Origin: CAVXGU01 sp963761615
GTDB taxonomy: Bacteria; Acidobacteriota; Vicinamibacteria; Vicinamibacterales; CAVVIG01
Direction of reading: 5' to 3'
DNA length: 64,000 bases
Assembly (NCBI GenBank): GCA_963761615.1
Contig: CAVXGU010000002.1
Span: 1-64,000, forward strand
Shown here one piece after another: positions 51,876 through 61,203 of this stretch. The first letter of the stretch is position 1. The number at the start of each line of letters is the position of its first letter. A program made the translations under genes and the position numbers. Below the pieces are notes generated by a model. That model made no database searches. It was not told where the DNA came from and saw only the letters and a list, made by a program, of their open reading frames with translations.

Positions 51876-53401
51876 TTAGCCGCCTGCCGCGATCGCTTCC
51901 AGGTTCTCCCCCGACTCCCGCTCGATGTCCTTGTGCAGGCTGTTGCCGTGCGCGTCCATCGTGACGATGGCGGGGAAGTCGCGGACCGAGAGGTGCCACA
52001 TGGCCTCGGGCGTGCCGAATTCGAGGAGCGAGACGCCGTCGACGCCCGTGATCGCGCGCGCGTAGAACTGGGCCGCGCCGCCGATCGCGTTCAGGTACAC
52101 GGCGCCGTGCTCCTGCATCGCGGCGAGCGTCTTCGCGCCCATGCCGCCCTTGCCGATCACGGCCCGCACGCCGTACCGGCGGATGATCTCGCCCTGGTAG
52201 GGCTCCTCGCGGATGCTCGTCGTCGGGCCCGCCGCCGTGATGCGCCAGCCATCGCCGTCCTTCACCACCACCGGCCCGCAGTGATACAGGACCGCCCCGC
52301 GCAGGTCGACCGGCGGCTCGTGCTTCATCAGGTGCGCGTGAACCGCGTCGCGGCCGGTGAACATCCGCCCCGAGATCATCACGACGTCGCCGACCGCGAG
52401 CGAGCGGATCTGCTCGTCCGAGATCGGCGCGTCGAGCGCCACCTCCCGGCCGGTCCGCGCGAAGCCCGCCTGATCCAGCATCGGGATGATCGGGTGCGAC
52501 GGATCGCGATAGAGCCACTCGCGGATGGCGCCGGTCCGGCCGTCGAGGACGACGCCGAGGCGGCGGAACGCCCAGCAGTCGTACGCCACCGACACGAAGA
52601 AGCTCGCCGGCAGCCGGTTCAGCGCGCCCACTCTTGCAGCCGATGAGCGTGACCTTGCCGCCGAAGCCCATCGGTCCGATCTCGAGACCGTTGACGGCGC
52701 CCATCACGGACGCCTCGAGCGCGGCGAGCCGCGGGTCGGGGTTCACGTCGTCCAGCGTGCGGAAGAGCTGCGCCTTCGCGTGCGTGTATCCCGACGTGCG
52801 GTCTCCGCCGACGGCGACGCCGACCGCTCCGGGACTGCAGCCCTTCCCCTGCGCCTGCCACACGGCGTGGAGGATGCACTTGCGCACGCCCTCGAGGTTC
52901 CGGTCGGCGCGGCCGAGGTGCGGCAGCTCCACCGGCAGCGCGTACTGCGCGTTGGTGTTCTCGCAGCCGCCGCCCTTCAGGATCAGCCGGATCTCGATGT
53001 CGTCGCGCTCCCACTGTGCGAAGTGCAGGATCGGCGTGCCCGGCCCCAGGTTGTCGCCGGAGTTCTGGCCGGTGATCGAGTCGACCGAGTTGGGCCGCAG
53101 CTTGCCGCGGCGCGTGGCCTCGACCACGGCGTCGCGGATCTGCCGCGCCATCCAGATTCTGATTGGCGCCGACGGGCACGCGGATTTCGAAGGTCGGCAT
53201 GCCGGTGTCCTGGCAGATGGCGCCCTCGGTGTCGACGGCGAGATCGATGTTCTGCGCGATGATCGTCAGCGCCTGCTTGGCCCGCGTGCCGGAGGGCTCG
53301 GCCGTCAGGGCGTCGGACATGGCCGCCCGCACGTCGGGCGGCAGATCGGTCGAGGTCCTCGTGACGAGCTCGAGCACGCTCTCGAAAAATGAAGGGAGCA
53401 T
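51876..53401 (-). CDS. fumA: Class I (Fe-S) fumarate hydratase, single chain, two apparent frameshifts
   Basis: This enzyme interconverts fumarate and malate. The N-terminal part has the three cluster cysteines: AICQDTGMPTFEIRVP, KGGGCENTNAQ and GKGCSPGAVGVAVGGDRTSG. The C-terminal domain follows with VAYDCWAFRRLG and the beta-subunit-type end (GPTTSIREEPYQ, MGAKTLAAM). The frame breaks near 53158 (an extra base in ATTCTG) and near 52631 (an extra base in ACTCTTGC). Removing each restores the family alignment. The gene is divergent from aspA, so aspartate to fumarate to malate could be one route. Confidence 0.85.
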
Positions 53402-53409
53402 AACGGCCC

Positions 53410-53417
53410 AGTATAAT
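53410..53417. promoter_or_regulatory. Overlapping divergent -10 elements between fumA and aspA
   Basis: The AGTATAAT block holds TATAAT (53412-53417) six bases before the aspA ATG on the plus strand, and TATACT (53410-53415) eight bases before the fumA ATG on the minus strand. Both mRNAs would be leaderless, and the two sites cannot be used at the same time. Confidence 0.6.
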
Positions 53418-53423
53418 CCGACC

Positions 53424-54844
53424 ATGTCCTACCGGACCGAGCGGGACGCGCTCGGCGAGCTCGACGTGCCCGCAGACGCCTACTACGGCATCCAGACGCT
53501 CCGGGCCGTCGAGAACTTCCCGATCAGCGGACTGCACGCGCCGCCGTCGCTGGTCGACGCCACGGTCCTCATCAAGAGGGCCGCGGCCCAGGCCAACGCG
53601 CGCCTCGGCCGCCTCGATGCCGACGTCGCCCGCGCCATCGTCGCGGCGGCCGACGAGATCCTCGGCGGGGCGCTGCGCGACCAGTTCATCGTCGACGTCT
53701 ACCAGGCCGGCGCGGGCACGTCGCACCACATGAACGTGAACGAGGTGATCGCCAACCGGGCGGGCGAGACTGCTCGGCGACGACGCGGGGATCGTACCGG
53801 CGCGTCCATCCCAACGATCACGTCAACATGGGACAGTCGACCAACGACGTGTTCCCGACGGCGACGCGGCTGGCGCTGCTCGAGGGCGCCGGCCCCCTCG
53901 CCGCGGGCGCGCGCGAGCTGGCCGACAGCTTCCACCGCAAGGCCGAGGAGTTCGCCGACATCGTCAAGACCGGCCGCACGCACCTGCAGGACGCGGTGCC
54001 CATCACGCTGGGCCAGGAGATGAGCGGATACGCGGCGTGCCTCCGGCGCTCGGCGACCGACGTCACCGACGCGGCCGAGCAGCTGACCGAGCTGAACATC
54101 GGCGCGACGGCGGTCGGCACGGGGCTGAACGCCGGCGACGACTACCGCGCGCTGATGATCGAGCACCTGGCCACAGCGACGAATCTGCCGCTCAAGCCGG
54201 CGAGCAACCTGTTCCGCGTCACGCAGAGCATGGGCGACGTGCTCGCCTACTCGGGCGCGATGCGGCGCCTGGCGGTCGAGCTGAGCAAGATCGCGAACGA
54301 TCTCCGTCTGCTGGGCAGCGGACCGCGCGCGGGCCTGGGCGAGCTGTCGCTCCCGGCGGTTCAGCCGGGGTCGTCCATCATGCCGGGCAAGGTGAACCCC
54401 TCGATGGCCGAGATGGTCAACCAGGTGTGCTACCAGGTCATCGGCTGCGACATCACCGTGACGCTCGCCGCCGAGGCGGGACAGCTCGAGCTGAACGTGA
54501 TGATGCCCGTGATCGCGTGGAACGCGATCCACGCGTCCACGATTCTCCGCGAGGCGATGCGCGCGTTCCGGATCCGCTGCGTCGAACGGCCTGACCGCCA
54601 ACGCCGCCCGCGCCCGCGAGCTCCTCGATCGCAGCACCGCGACCGCGACGGCCCTCAGCCCGTACATCGGCTACGCCGCCACCGCCGAGATCGCCAAGGA
54701 GGCCGTCGCCACCGGGCGATCGATTCGCGATCTGGCGCTCGCCCGCGGCCTGCTCGACGAGAAGGTCCTCGATCGCATTCTCTCGGTGGACGCCATGACC
54801 CGACCGGGCGTGGCGGGACGGGACCAGGGCGGGTCGGGCGGGTA
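53424..54844 (+). CDS. aspA: Aspartate ammonia-lyase (fumarase/aspartase superfamily), three apparent frameshifts
   Basis: Aspartase converts aspartate to fumarate and ammonia. The family blocks are DALGELDVPADAYYGIQTLR, GTSHHMNVNEVIANRAGE, VHPNDHVNMGQSTNDVFPT, the catalytic loop GSSIMPGKVNPSMAEMVNQV and the C-terminal IGYAATAEIAKEAVATGRSI. The aspartase type is favoured by the PADAYYGIQTLR start and NQVCYQV. Reading frame changes near 53771, 53791 and 54588 each need one base removed. It is divergent from fumA. Confidence 0.82.
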
Positions 54845-54860
54845 GGGCGGGCGGGTAAAT
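54829..54860. repeat. G-rich repeat (family E) between aspA and the methyltransferase gene
   Basis: The tract is GGGCGGGTCGGGCGGGTAGG-like. It resembles the tract at 58431-58490 and, inverted, the Pro-coding stretch at 54940-55020. Confidence 0.5.
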
Positions 54861-54861
54861 A

Positions 54862-55615
54862 ATGGCTGGACGGGGCCGGATCCGATTGGCGGCTTTCGAG
54901 ATCGCTGTCCTCATCCTGACGGCAGCGTGTGGGAGTCCGTCCACCCCACCCGCCTCACCAGTCCCACCTGCCTCACCCACCCACCTGCCCGACCTGCCTC
55001 ACCAGCCCCAGCCTCCCCGCGCGCCCATGCGAGCCCGCTCTTTCCCCCGCAGGATCTCGGCCTGCTCGAGGCGCCGGATCGGGATCAGTGGCAGAAGCCG
55101 GATCTCATCATGGACGTCCTGGGCATCGCCGAGGGCTCGGTGGTCGCGGATTCGGCGCCGGCGGCGGGTGGTTCACGGTCCGCCTCGCGCGGCGCGTCGG
55201 TCCCAACGGGCTCGTCTACGCCGAGGACATCCAGCCGCAGATGATCGAGGCGATCGACCGGCGCATCACGCGGGAGGAGCTGCGGAACGTGCGGACAGTG
55301 CTCGGCACGGCGACCGATCCGCGCCTGCCGGCCGGCGCCCTCGACGCCGTGCTCATCGTCGACGCCTTCCACGAGATGGAGCGCCCGGTGCCGCTGCTCG
55401 TCAACGTGGCCCACGCGCTGCGCCCGCAGGGGCGCCTGGGCGTCGTCGACTTCACGGCCGGCGGCGGCGGTCCCGGGCCGGCCCCGGAGGATCGGGTCGA
55501 TCCGGACGCCGTCGTGACGGCCGCGACCGCCGCCGGCTTCGCGCTGTCGACGCGCGAGGAGGTGCCGCCGTTCCTCTTCCTGCTCGTCTTCACGCCGGCC
55601 GCGGGAGGATCGTGA
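54862..55615 (+). CDS. Lipoprotein-type SAM-dependent methyltransferase, frameshifted
   Basis: The N-terminus is a lipoprotein signal ([19 protein letters not shown]) followed by a low-complexity Pro/Ser stretch encoded by the CCTCACC-type repeat. The methyltransferase domain is in a second frame ([20 protein letters not shown]) and then a third, in which motif I reads VADFGAGGG once one T is restored near 55155. Motifs [14 protein letters not shown] and [16 protein letters not shown] follow. It resembles the envelope-anchored UbiE-like group. At least two frame corrections are needed. It overlaps thiD by 1 bp. Confidence 0.6.
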
Positions 55616-56413
55616 TGCCGCGGTCGGCCCTCACCATCGCGGGCAGCGACTCGAGCGGCGGCGCCGGGATCCAGGCGGACCTGAAGACGTTCGCGGCGTT
55701 CGGCGTCTACGGGACGAGCGCGATCACGGCCGTCACGGCGCAGAACACCACCGGCATCTCGGCGGCGAGCGTGATGCCGGCCGACCTCGTCGGCGCGCAG
55801 ATCGAGGCCGTCGCGGGCGACATCCCGCCGGACGCCACCAAGACCGGCATGCTGGCGACGGCGGCCATCGTGGAGGCCGTGGCCGCCGCCGTTCAGTCGC
55901 TCGAGCTGCCGATGCTCGTCGTCGATCCGGTCCTCGTCTCGAAGACCGGCGTCCGGCTGCTCGACGATGACGGCGTCCAGATGCTGCTGTCGGAGCTGCT
56001 GCCGCTGGCGCGCGTCGTGACGCCGAACCTGCCGGAGGCCGAGGTTCTGAGCGGCGTGCGGATCGCGTCGATCGAGGATCGCCGTCGGGCCGCGCGGGCG
56101 ATTCACGATCTGCGGCGCGGACGCCGTCGTGATCACGGGGGGCCACGGCGACGGCGACGAGATTCTGGACCTGCTGTTCGACGGCGAGCTGTTCGCCGAG
56201 TATCGAACGCGCCGGGTGGCGTCGCGACAGACGCACGGCACGGGCTGCACGTTCGCGTCGGCCATCGCGGCCGGGCTGGCGCTCGGCGCCCCGCTCGACG
56301 CCGCCGTGGCGCGGGCCCAGGCGTTCGTGGCGGACGCCATCCGCCACGCGGCGCCGATCGGCAGCGGCCACGGGCCTCTGCACCATTTCTGGGGCGGTAT
56401 ACTGAACCCGTGA
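55615..56413 (+). CDS. thiD: Hydroxymethylpyrimidine/phosphomethylpyrimidine kinase, frameshifted
   Basis: ThiD makes HMP-pyrophosphate for thiamine. The sequence has [21 protein letters not shown] (start), [35 protein letters not shown] and the active-site [14 protein letters not shown] near the C-terminus. The frame breaks near 56118 (one extra base in CTGCGGCG). Correction gives [12 protein letters not shown], as expected. It is coupled to the methyltransferase gene before it and overlaps moaE by 4 bp. Confidence 0.88.
56398..56403 (+). promoter_or_regulatory. Putative internal -10 before moaE
   Basis: TATACT lies six bases before the GTG at 56410, inside the end of thiD. It may give a leaderless moaE-moaD transcript. 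Confidence 0.45.
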
Positions 56414-56908
56414 GCACGCGCACGCCGCTCCTGGCGATCGGCCGCGAGCCCCTCCAGCTCGAGCCGCTCATCGCCGCGGTGTCGACCGGGGCCCCCGACG
56501 CCGGCGCCAGCGGCGCCGTGATCGCGTTCCTCGGGCTGGCGCGCAACCACAACGCGGGCCGCCGGGTGCGGTATCTGGAATACGAGGCGTACGAGCCGCT
56601 CGCGCTCAGGAGCTTCGAGCGGATCGAGGCCGAGATCGCCGCGCGGTGGCGGGATGTTCGCCTGGCGCTGCACCACCGGATCGGGACGGCTGGCGATCGG
56701 GGAGGCGAGCGTGGCGATCGTGACGGCGTCGCCGCACCGCGCCCACGCGTACGCCGCGAGCCGGTACGCGATCGAGCGCGTGAAGCAGATCGCGCCGATC
56801 TGGAAGCGCGAGTTCTTCGAGGGCGGCGACGTGTGGATCGAGGGGGCCACGGCCGATCCCGACAACGACACGGCGCGCGCGGAAGCCGAGAGGGTCGCGT
56901 GCGGGTGA
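56410..56908 (+). CDS. moaE: Molybdopterin synthase large subunit, frameshifted
   Basis: MoaE transfers sulfur from MoaD to precursor Z. The family segments are [57 protein letters not shown] and the catalytic Lys/His region [19 protein letters not shown]. One extra base near 56689 (GGGACGG) breaks the frame between LHHRIG and RLAIGEA. The GTG at 56410 overlaps the thiD stop. Confidence 0.88.
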
Positions 56909-57144
56909 CGGTCCGCCTGTTCGCGCGGCTTCGCGACCTCGCCGGCGCGTCCGAGCTGGCGCGCGACGTGGCGCCGGGCGCCACGATCGGCGCCGTGTGG
57001 AACGGGCTGACCGACGACTTCCCGGTCCTCGCCGAGTACAGCCGGTCGATCTCGAGCGCGGTGAACGCCGACTACGCGAAGATGGACCGGGTCGTGCGCG
57101 AGGGCGACGAGGTGGCGTTTCTGCCGCCGGTATCGGGAGGATAA
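56899..57144 (+). CDS. moaD: Molybdopterin synthase sulfur carrier subunit
   Basis: This 81-residue ubiquitin-like protein begins [17 protein letters not shown] and ends in the required Gly-Gly (FLPPVSGG), which is thiocarboxylated. The start GTG overlaps the end of moaE by 10 bp. Confidence 0.92.
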   Translation: MRVTVRLFARLRDLAGASELARDVAPGATIGAVWNGLTDDFPVLAEYSRSISSAVNADYAKMDRVVREGDEVAFLPPVSGG

Positions 57145-57169
57145 GGGTGCCGGGTGCCTGGTGCCGGTT

Positions 57170-57318
57170 GCTGGAACAGTGTTTTCGAGATCGATGCGCC
57201 CTGAGATCGATGCTCCGAGATCGATGCTCCGAGATCGATGCTGCGAGATTGATGTAGCCGCGGACCTTCAGGTCCGCCAATGCGCAGCCGACCTGAGGGT
57301 CGGCCGCTACATCCAAAC
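57170..57318. repeat. Tandem GAGATCGATGC units followed by a REPIN-like pair
   Basis: TGTTTTCGAGATCGATGC is followed by four more copies of the unit GAGATCGATGCTCC with small changes (57185-57254). A REP pair then follows (57256-57315: GTAGCCGCGGACCTTCAGG to GGTCGGCCGCTAC). The same two-part build occurs, inverted, at 25150-25315. Confidence 0.8.
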
Positions 57319-57356
57319 GAAGACCGCCCTGGAGAACCGCGAGAACCTGTCTTCTT

Positions 57357-58430
57357 ATGCTCGACAAGCTGCAAGCTGTTGAACGCCACTACGACGACCT
57401 GAGCCGGCTGCTCGCGACGCCCGAGGTGCAGGCGGATCCGGCCGAGTACCGCAAGCAGGCGAAGGCGCTGGCCGACATCCAGCCGCTCGTGGAGAAGTTC
57501 CGCGAGTACCAGACCGTGCTGCGGGACCTCGCGCAGGCCGAGGAGCTGGCCGCCTCGGCGGATCCCGACATGCGGGAGCTCGCCGGCGAGGAAGTGAAGG
57601 CGCTCGGCGCCAGGCGCGACGACCTGATCGGCCAGCTCAAGGTGCTCCTCATCCCGAAGGATCCCAACGACGAGAAGAACGTCGTCCTCGAGATTCGGGC
57701 GGGCACGGGCGGCGACGAGGCCGCGCTCTTCGCCGCCGAGCTCTTCCGGATGTACAGCAAGTTCGCGGAGCGCCAGGGGTGGAAGATCGAGGTGCTCTCG
57801 TCGAGCGAGACCGGCGTGGGCGGCATCAAGGAAGTGATCGCCACCATCGAGGGGCGCGGCGTCTACAGCCGGCTGAAGTACGAGAGCGGCGTCCACCGGG
57901 TGCAGCGCGTGCCGGCCACCGAGGCGAGCGGCCGGATCCACACGTCCACGGCGACGGTCGCCGTGCTGCCCGAAGCCGAGGACGTGGACATCCAGATCAA
58001 CGAGAAGGACCTGCGCGTCGACACGTTCTGTTCGAGCGGCCCGGGCGGCCAGAGCGTCAACACCACCTACTCGGCCGTGCGCATCACGCACATTCCGACG
58101 GGCATGGTCGTGTCGCAGCAGGACGAGAAGTCGCAGATCAAGAACCGCGCGAAGGCGATGAAGGTCCTGAAGTCGCGCCTGTACGACATGGAGCTGCGCA
58201 AGCAGCAGGAAGCCATCGCCAAGGACCGGCGCAGCCAGGTCGGCACGGGCGAGCGCTCGGAGAAGATCCGGACCTACAACTTCCCCCAGAGCCGGATCAC
58301 CGATCACCGGATCAACTTCACGACGCACCAGCTGACCAACGTCCTGAACGGCGACCTGACGGAGCTCATCGACCAGGTCGTCACACACTACCAGTCCGAA
58401 AAGCTCAAGGACGCCACGGCGGTCTCCTGA
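57357..58430 (+). CDS. prfA: Peptide chain release factor 1
   Basis: RF1 reads UAA and UAG stop codons. The 357-residue protein has the codon-recognition PxT segment ([20 protein letters not shown]), the catalytic GGQ loop ([17 protein letters not shown]) and the usual N-terminal coiled coil. The switch loop is normal. prmC, which methylates the GGQ glutamine, follows at 58572. Confidence 0.97.
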   Translation: MLDKLQAVERHYDDLSRLLATPEVQADPAEYRKQAKALADIQPLVEKFREYQTVLRDLAQAEELAASADPDMRELAGEEVKALGARRDDLIGQLKVLLIPKDPNDEKNVVLEIRAGTGGDEAALFAAELFRMYSKFAERQGWKIEVLSSSETGVGGIKEVIATIEGRGVYSRLKYESGVHRVQRVPATEASGRIHTSTATVAVLPEAEDVDIQINEKDLRVDTFCSSGPGGQSVNTTYSAVRITHIPTGMVVSQQDEKSQIKNRAKAMKVLKSRLYDMELRKQQEAIAKDRRSQVGTGERSEKIRTYNFPQSRITDHRINFTTHQLTNVLNGDLTELIDQVVTHYQSEKLKDATAVS

Positions 58431-58571
58431 GGGCGGGTCGGGCAGGTGGGGCGGCAGGTGGGCGGGTCGGGCAGATGGCGCCTGCGGACATGCGAGCCCG
58501 ACGACGGTGAATCCGAGGGCGAGCATCGGCGTCACTTCGCGGCGGGGGTGGGGCCCCGCCGCCAGGAATAG
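58431..58571. repeat. Repeat families E and D between prfA and prmC
   Basis: A G-rich GGCAGGTGGGGCGGCAGG tract (58431-58490) is followed by an inverted family D block (58528-58570, GGGGGTGGGGCCCCGCCG). Confidence 0.7.
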
Positions 58572-59424
58572 ATGCCATCCATTCACCAGCGCGTCGCGAC
58601 CGCCCGGCAGCGCCTGCGCGACGCCGGGGTCGCGCCGGCCGAGGCGGACCTCGACGCGCGGCTGCTCGCCCAGCACCTGCTGGGCTGGGACGCCGCCAGG
58701 TTTCTCGCCTCCTCCACCGACGCCGAGCCGGGCGCCTTCGCCGACGCCTATCAGCGACTGATCGCGCGCCGCGAGGCGCACGAGCCGATCGCGTACATCC
58801 TCGGCGTGCGCGAGTTCTGGAACCGCCCGTTCGCGGTGTCGCCGGCCGTGCTCGTGCCGCGGCCCGAAACCGAGGTCGTCGTCGAAGCCGCCCTCGAGCG
58901 CCTGGGCGAACGGGCGCTCGTCGCCGACGTCGGAACCGGCAGCGGATGTCTCGCGGTGACGCTCGCGGCCGAGCGGCCCGGCGTCAGGGTCGTGGCGGTC
59001 GACCGTTCCCGCGCCGCGCTCCGCGTGGCGCGCCTGAACGCCCTGCGGCTGGGAGTCGCCGCCCGGGTACGCCTGGTCCAGGGGAACCTGCTCGCGGGCG
59101 TCGCGGGCGGCTTCGACCTGATCGTGTCGAACCCGCCGTACGTCGCCGAACGCGATCGCGCCGCGCTCCCGCGCCAGGTGCTCGACCACGAACCCTCGCT
59201 CGCCCTCTTCGCGGGCCCCGACGGCCTGTCGCTGATCCGCGGGCTCGTGGACCAGGCTCCGTCGCACCTCGCGCCGGCCGGCGTGCTGATCTTCGAGTTC
59301 GGCGCGGGCCAGGACCGCGCCGTCAGCGATTCTGATCGCGGCCTCGCCCGCCCTCAGAATGATCGAGCTCCGGCGCGACCTCCAGGGCATTCCACGGATA
59401 GCCGTAGTGCAGGCCGGGGCATAA
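58572..59424 (+). CDS. prmC: Release-factor glutamine methyltransferase, frameshift near 3' end
   Basis: PrmC methylates the GGQ glutamine of release factors. The protein has the N-terminal helical domain, motif I ALVADVGTGSGCLAVTLA, VVAVDRSRAALRVA and the catalytic NPPY in LIVSNPPYVAERD. One extra base near 59333 (GATTCTG) shifts the end. Removing it gives LIAASPALRMIELRRDLQGI and a stop at 59422-59424, as in the family. Confidence 0.93.
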
Positions 59425-59431
59425 CGGGAAT

Positions 59432-59776
59432 TCACCCAGGGGGCCAGTCGAACGTCCGTCCGCCGAGCAGGTGGAGGTGGACGTGGAAGACGGTCTGGCC
59501 GGCTTCGCGGTTGGTGTTGAAGACCGTCCGGTAGCCGCCCGACGAGAAGCCACGAGCCCTGGCGATGGCCGCCGCCCGCCGGACCATCTCTCCGATCAGT
59601 TGATCGTCCTCGGCCGTCAGCTCGTTGAGCGTCGCGACGTGCTTTCTGGGCACGACGAGCACGTGCGTCGGGGCCTGCGGGTTGATGTCGTTGAATGCGA
59701 CGATCCGGTCGTCCTCGTAGACGATCGTCCCGGGAATCTCGCGCGCGATGATCTTGCAGAAAAGACAGTCGGACAT
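59432..59776 (-). CDS. HIT-family (HinT-like) nucleotide phosphoramidase
   Basis: This protein starts MSDCLFCKIIAREIP and has the zinc-type CxxC, YEDDRIVAFNDINPQAPTH and the catalytic histidine triad HVHLHLL. HinT proteins cleave AMP-lysine and related phosphoramidates. The ATG at 59776 is chosen over 59791 because it gives the conserved start. It is convergent with prmC. Confidence 0.94.
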   Translation of the reverse strand: MSDCLFCKIIAREIPGTIVYEDDRIVAFNDINPQAPTHVLVVPRKHVATLNELTAEDDQLIGEMVRRAAAIARARGFSSGGYRTVFNTNREAGQTVFHVHLHLLGGRTFDWPPG

Positions 59777-59785
59777 CACTGCATC

Positions 59786-59953
59786 ACTCACTGGCGCCGG
59801 GGCCCCACCCCCGCCGCGAACTCACGCCGATGCCCTCGCCTCGGATCTTCAGGTCCTCGGCTCGGCATGGCCGCAGGCGCTGACTTCACTCACTGGCGCC
59901 GGGGCCCCACCCCCGGCGCCCCATCACCACATTACGACCTCACCACATTGCCA
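59786..59953. repeat. Family D blocks and a short octamer array
   Basis: Two family D blocks (59786-59880 and 59893-59925, GGGGCCCCACCCCCG) are followed by CCCATCACCACATTAC-type octamers that overlap the 3' end of the M16 subunit gene. Confidence 0.75.
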
Positions 59954-61203
59954 GCCACCACCACCGTGGCCCTCGAGGGATCGAGGAGCCGTCTCGCCGC
60001 CTCGTTCGCGTCGTCGAGCGTCACGGCGCCCAGCAGCTCCGGCAGCCGGACGTCGTAGTCCAGGCCGTGGCCGAAGAACTCCACGTCCTGCAGGAAGTGG
60101 GCGATGCGCGGATTGGTCTCGAGGGCGCGCGGCAAGGCTCCGACCAGGTACTGCCGCGAGTCGTCCAGCTCCTTCTGGCTGAGCCCGTCCCGCACGAGTC
60201 GGGCGATCTCTTCGTCGATCGACGCAATCGCCCGATCCACGTTCGCCGGATCCACACCGGCCCGTATCATCAGCGGCCCCTGGACGACGCTCGGGTCGAG
60301 CGCGCTCGAGACGTAGTAGGCCATGCCCTGGCGCTCGCGGATGCTGTCGCCGAGGCGCCCGCCGATCGAATACTGGCCGAAGGCGTGGTTCATCAGCCAG
60401 GCCGCCGTGTAGGCGGGATCCCGGCGGGCGATCGTCACGAACCCGTACGCAATGTCCGCCTGCGGCTTGTCCGCCATCACGACCGCGATCCGGCGGCGAA
60501 CGGTCGCCGGGACCGCCGGGGGAAGCGGCGCGTCGGGTTCGGCCGCGGCGTGCCAGTCGTCGAACACCCGCGAGGCGGCCGCGATCGCCCGGGCCGGCGC
60601 GATGTCGCCGACGATGGCGACCGTGACGCGATCGGGCGCGAACCGCGCGCGGTGGAGCGCCACGAGCTGGTCGCGCGCGAGCGGCTCCACCGACGCCAGC
60701 GTGCCCCTGGCCGGCCGCCCGTACGGATGCCCGGGATAGAGCTCGGCCATCAGCCGGTCCGCCGCGCAGGCGTACGGGTTGTCGGCCTCCTGACGGATCG
60801 CGGTCAGGGCCTCCCCCTTGCGCGTCACCAGCTCGTGCGCGGGAAACGTCGGCGCCATGACCACGTCGCCGACGAGCGCGAAGATCTCGTCGAAGTCCTC
60901 GGCCAGGCAGGTGGCGACGATCGTGACGTGGTGACGGGTCACCACCACGTTGAGCGAGATGCCGCGGCTGTCCAGCTCCTCGGCAATGCGGTCGCCCGAG
61001 CGGTGCGCGGTGCCGCGATCGAGGAGCCGCGAGAGAAGGGACATCGCCCCCGGCGCGCCGGCGGTATCGGCCGACCCGGATCGCACGGCGAGGCTGATCG
61101 TCACCGCCGGCGTCATCGACGTCTCCTTCGCGAGGACGACGACGCCGTTGGGCAGGGCGACGCGTGTGGGCGAGAGGCCCGTGTACGGCGCGGCGGCGGG
61201 CAT
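59932..61203 (-). CDS. M16 peptidase, non-catalytic partner subunit (second pair)
   Basis: This 423-residue M16-fold protein has no HxxEH: the place reads GAMSLLSRLLDRGTAHRS. The C-terminal R/Y segment is present (DSIRERQGMAYYVSSALDP). Its start ATG overlaps the stop of the catalytic subunit. Octamer repeats overlap its end and appear to encode the last residues. Confidence 0.88.
   Translation of the reverse strand: MPAAAPYTGLSPTRVALPNGVVVLAKETSMTPAVTISLAVRSGSADTAGAPGAMSLLSRLLDRGTAHRSGDRIAEELDSRGISLNVVVTRHHVTIVATCLAEDFDEIFALVGDVVMAPTFPAHELVTRKGEALTAIRQEADNPYACAADRLMAELYPGHPYGRPARGTLASVEPLARDQLVALHRARFAPDRVTVAIVGDIAPARAIAAASRVFDDWHAAAEPDAPLPPAVPATVRRRIAVVMADKPQADIAYGFVTIARRDPAYTAAWLMNHAFGQYSIGGRLGDSIRERQGMAYYVSSALDPSVVQGPLMIRAGVDPANVDRAIASIDEEIARLVRDGLSQKELDDSRQYLVGALPRALETNPRIAHFLQDVEFFGHGLDYDVRLPELLGAVTLDDANEAARRLLDPSRATVVVAGNVVRS

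Noticed and set aside
51876..54844. fumA and aspA as true pseudogenes
   Set aside because: All catalytic blocks are intact in sequence, and each break is cured by one base; sequencing error is more likely than decay of two neighbouring enzymes.
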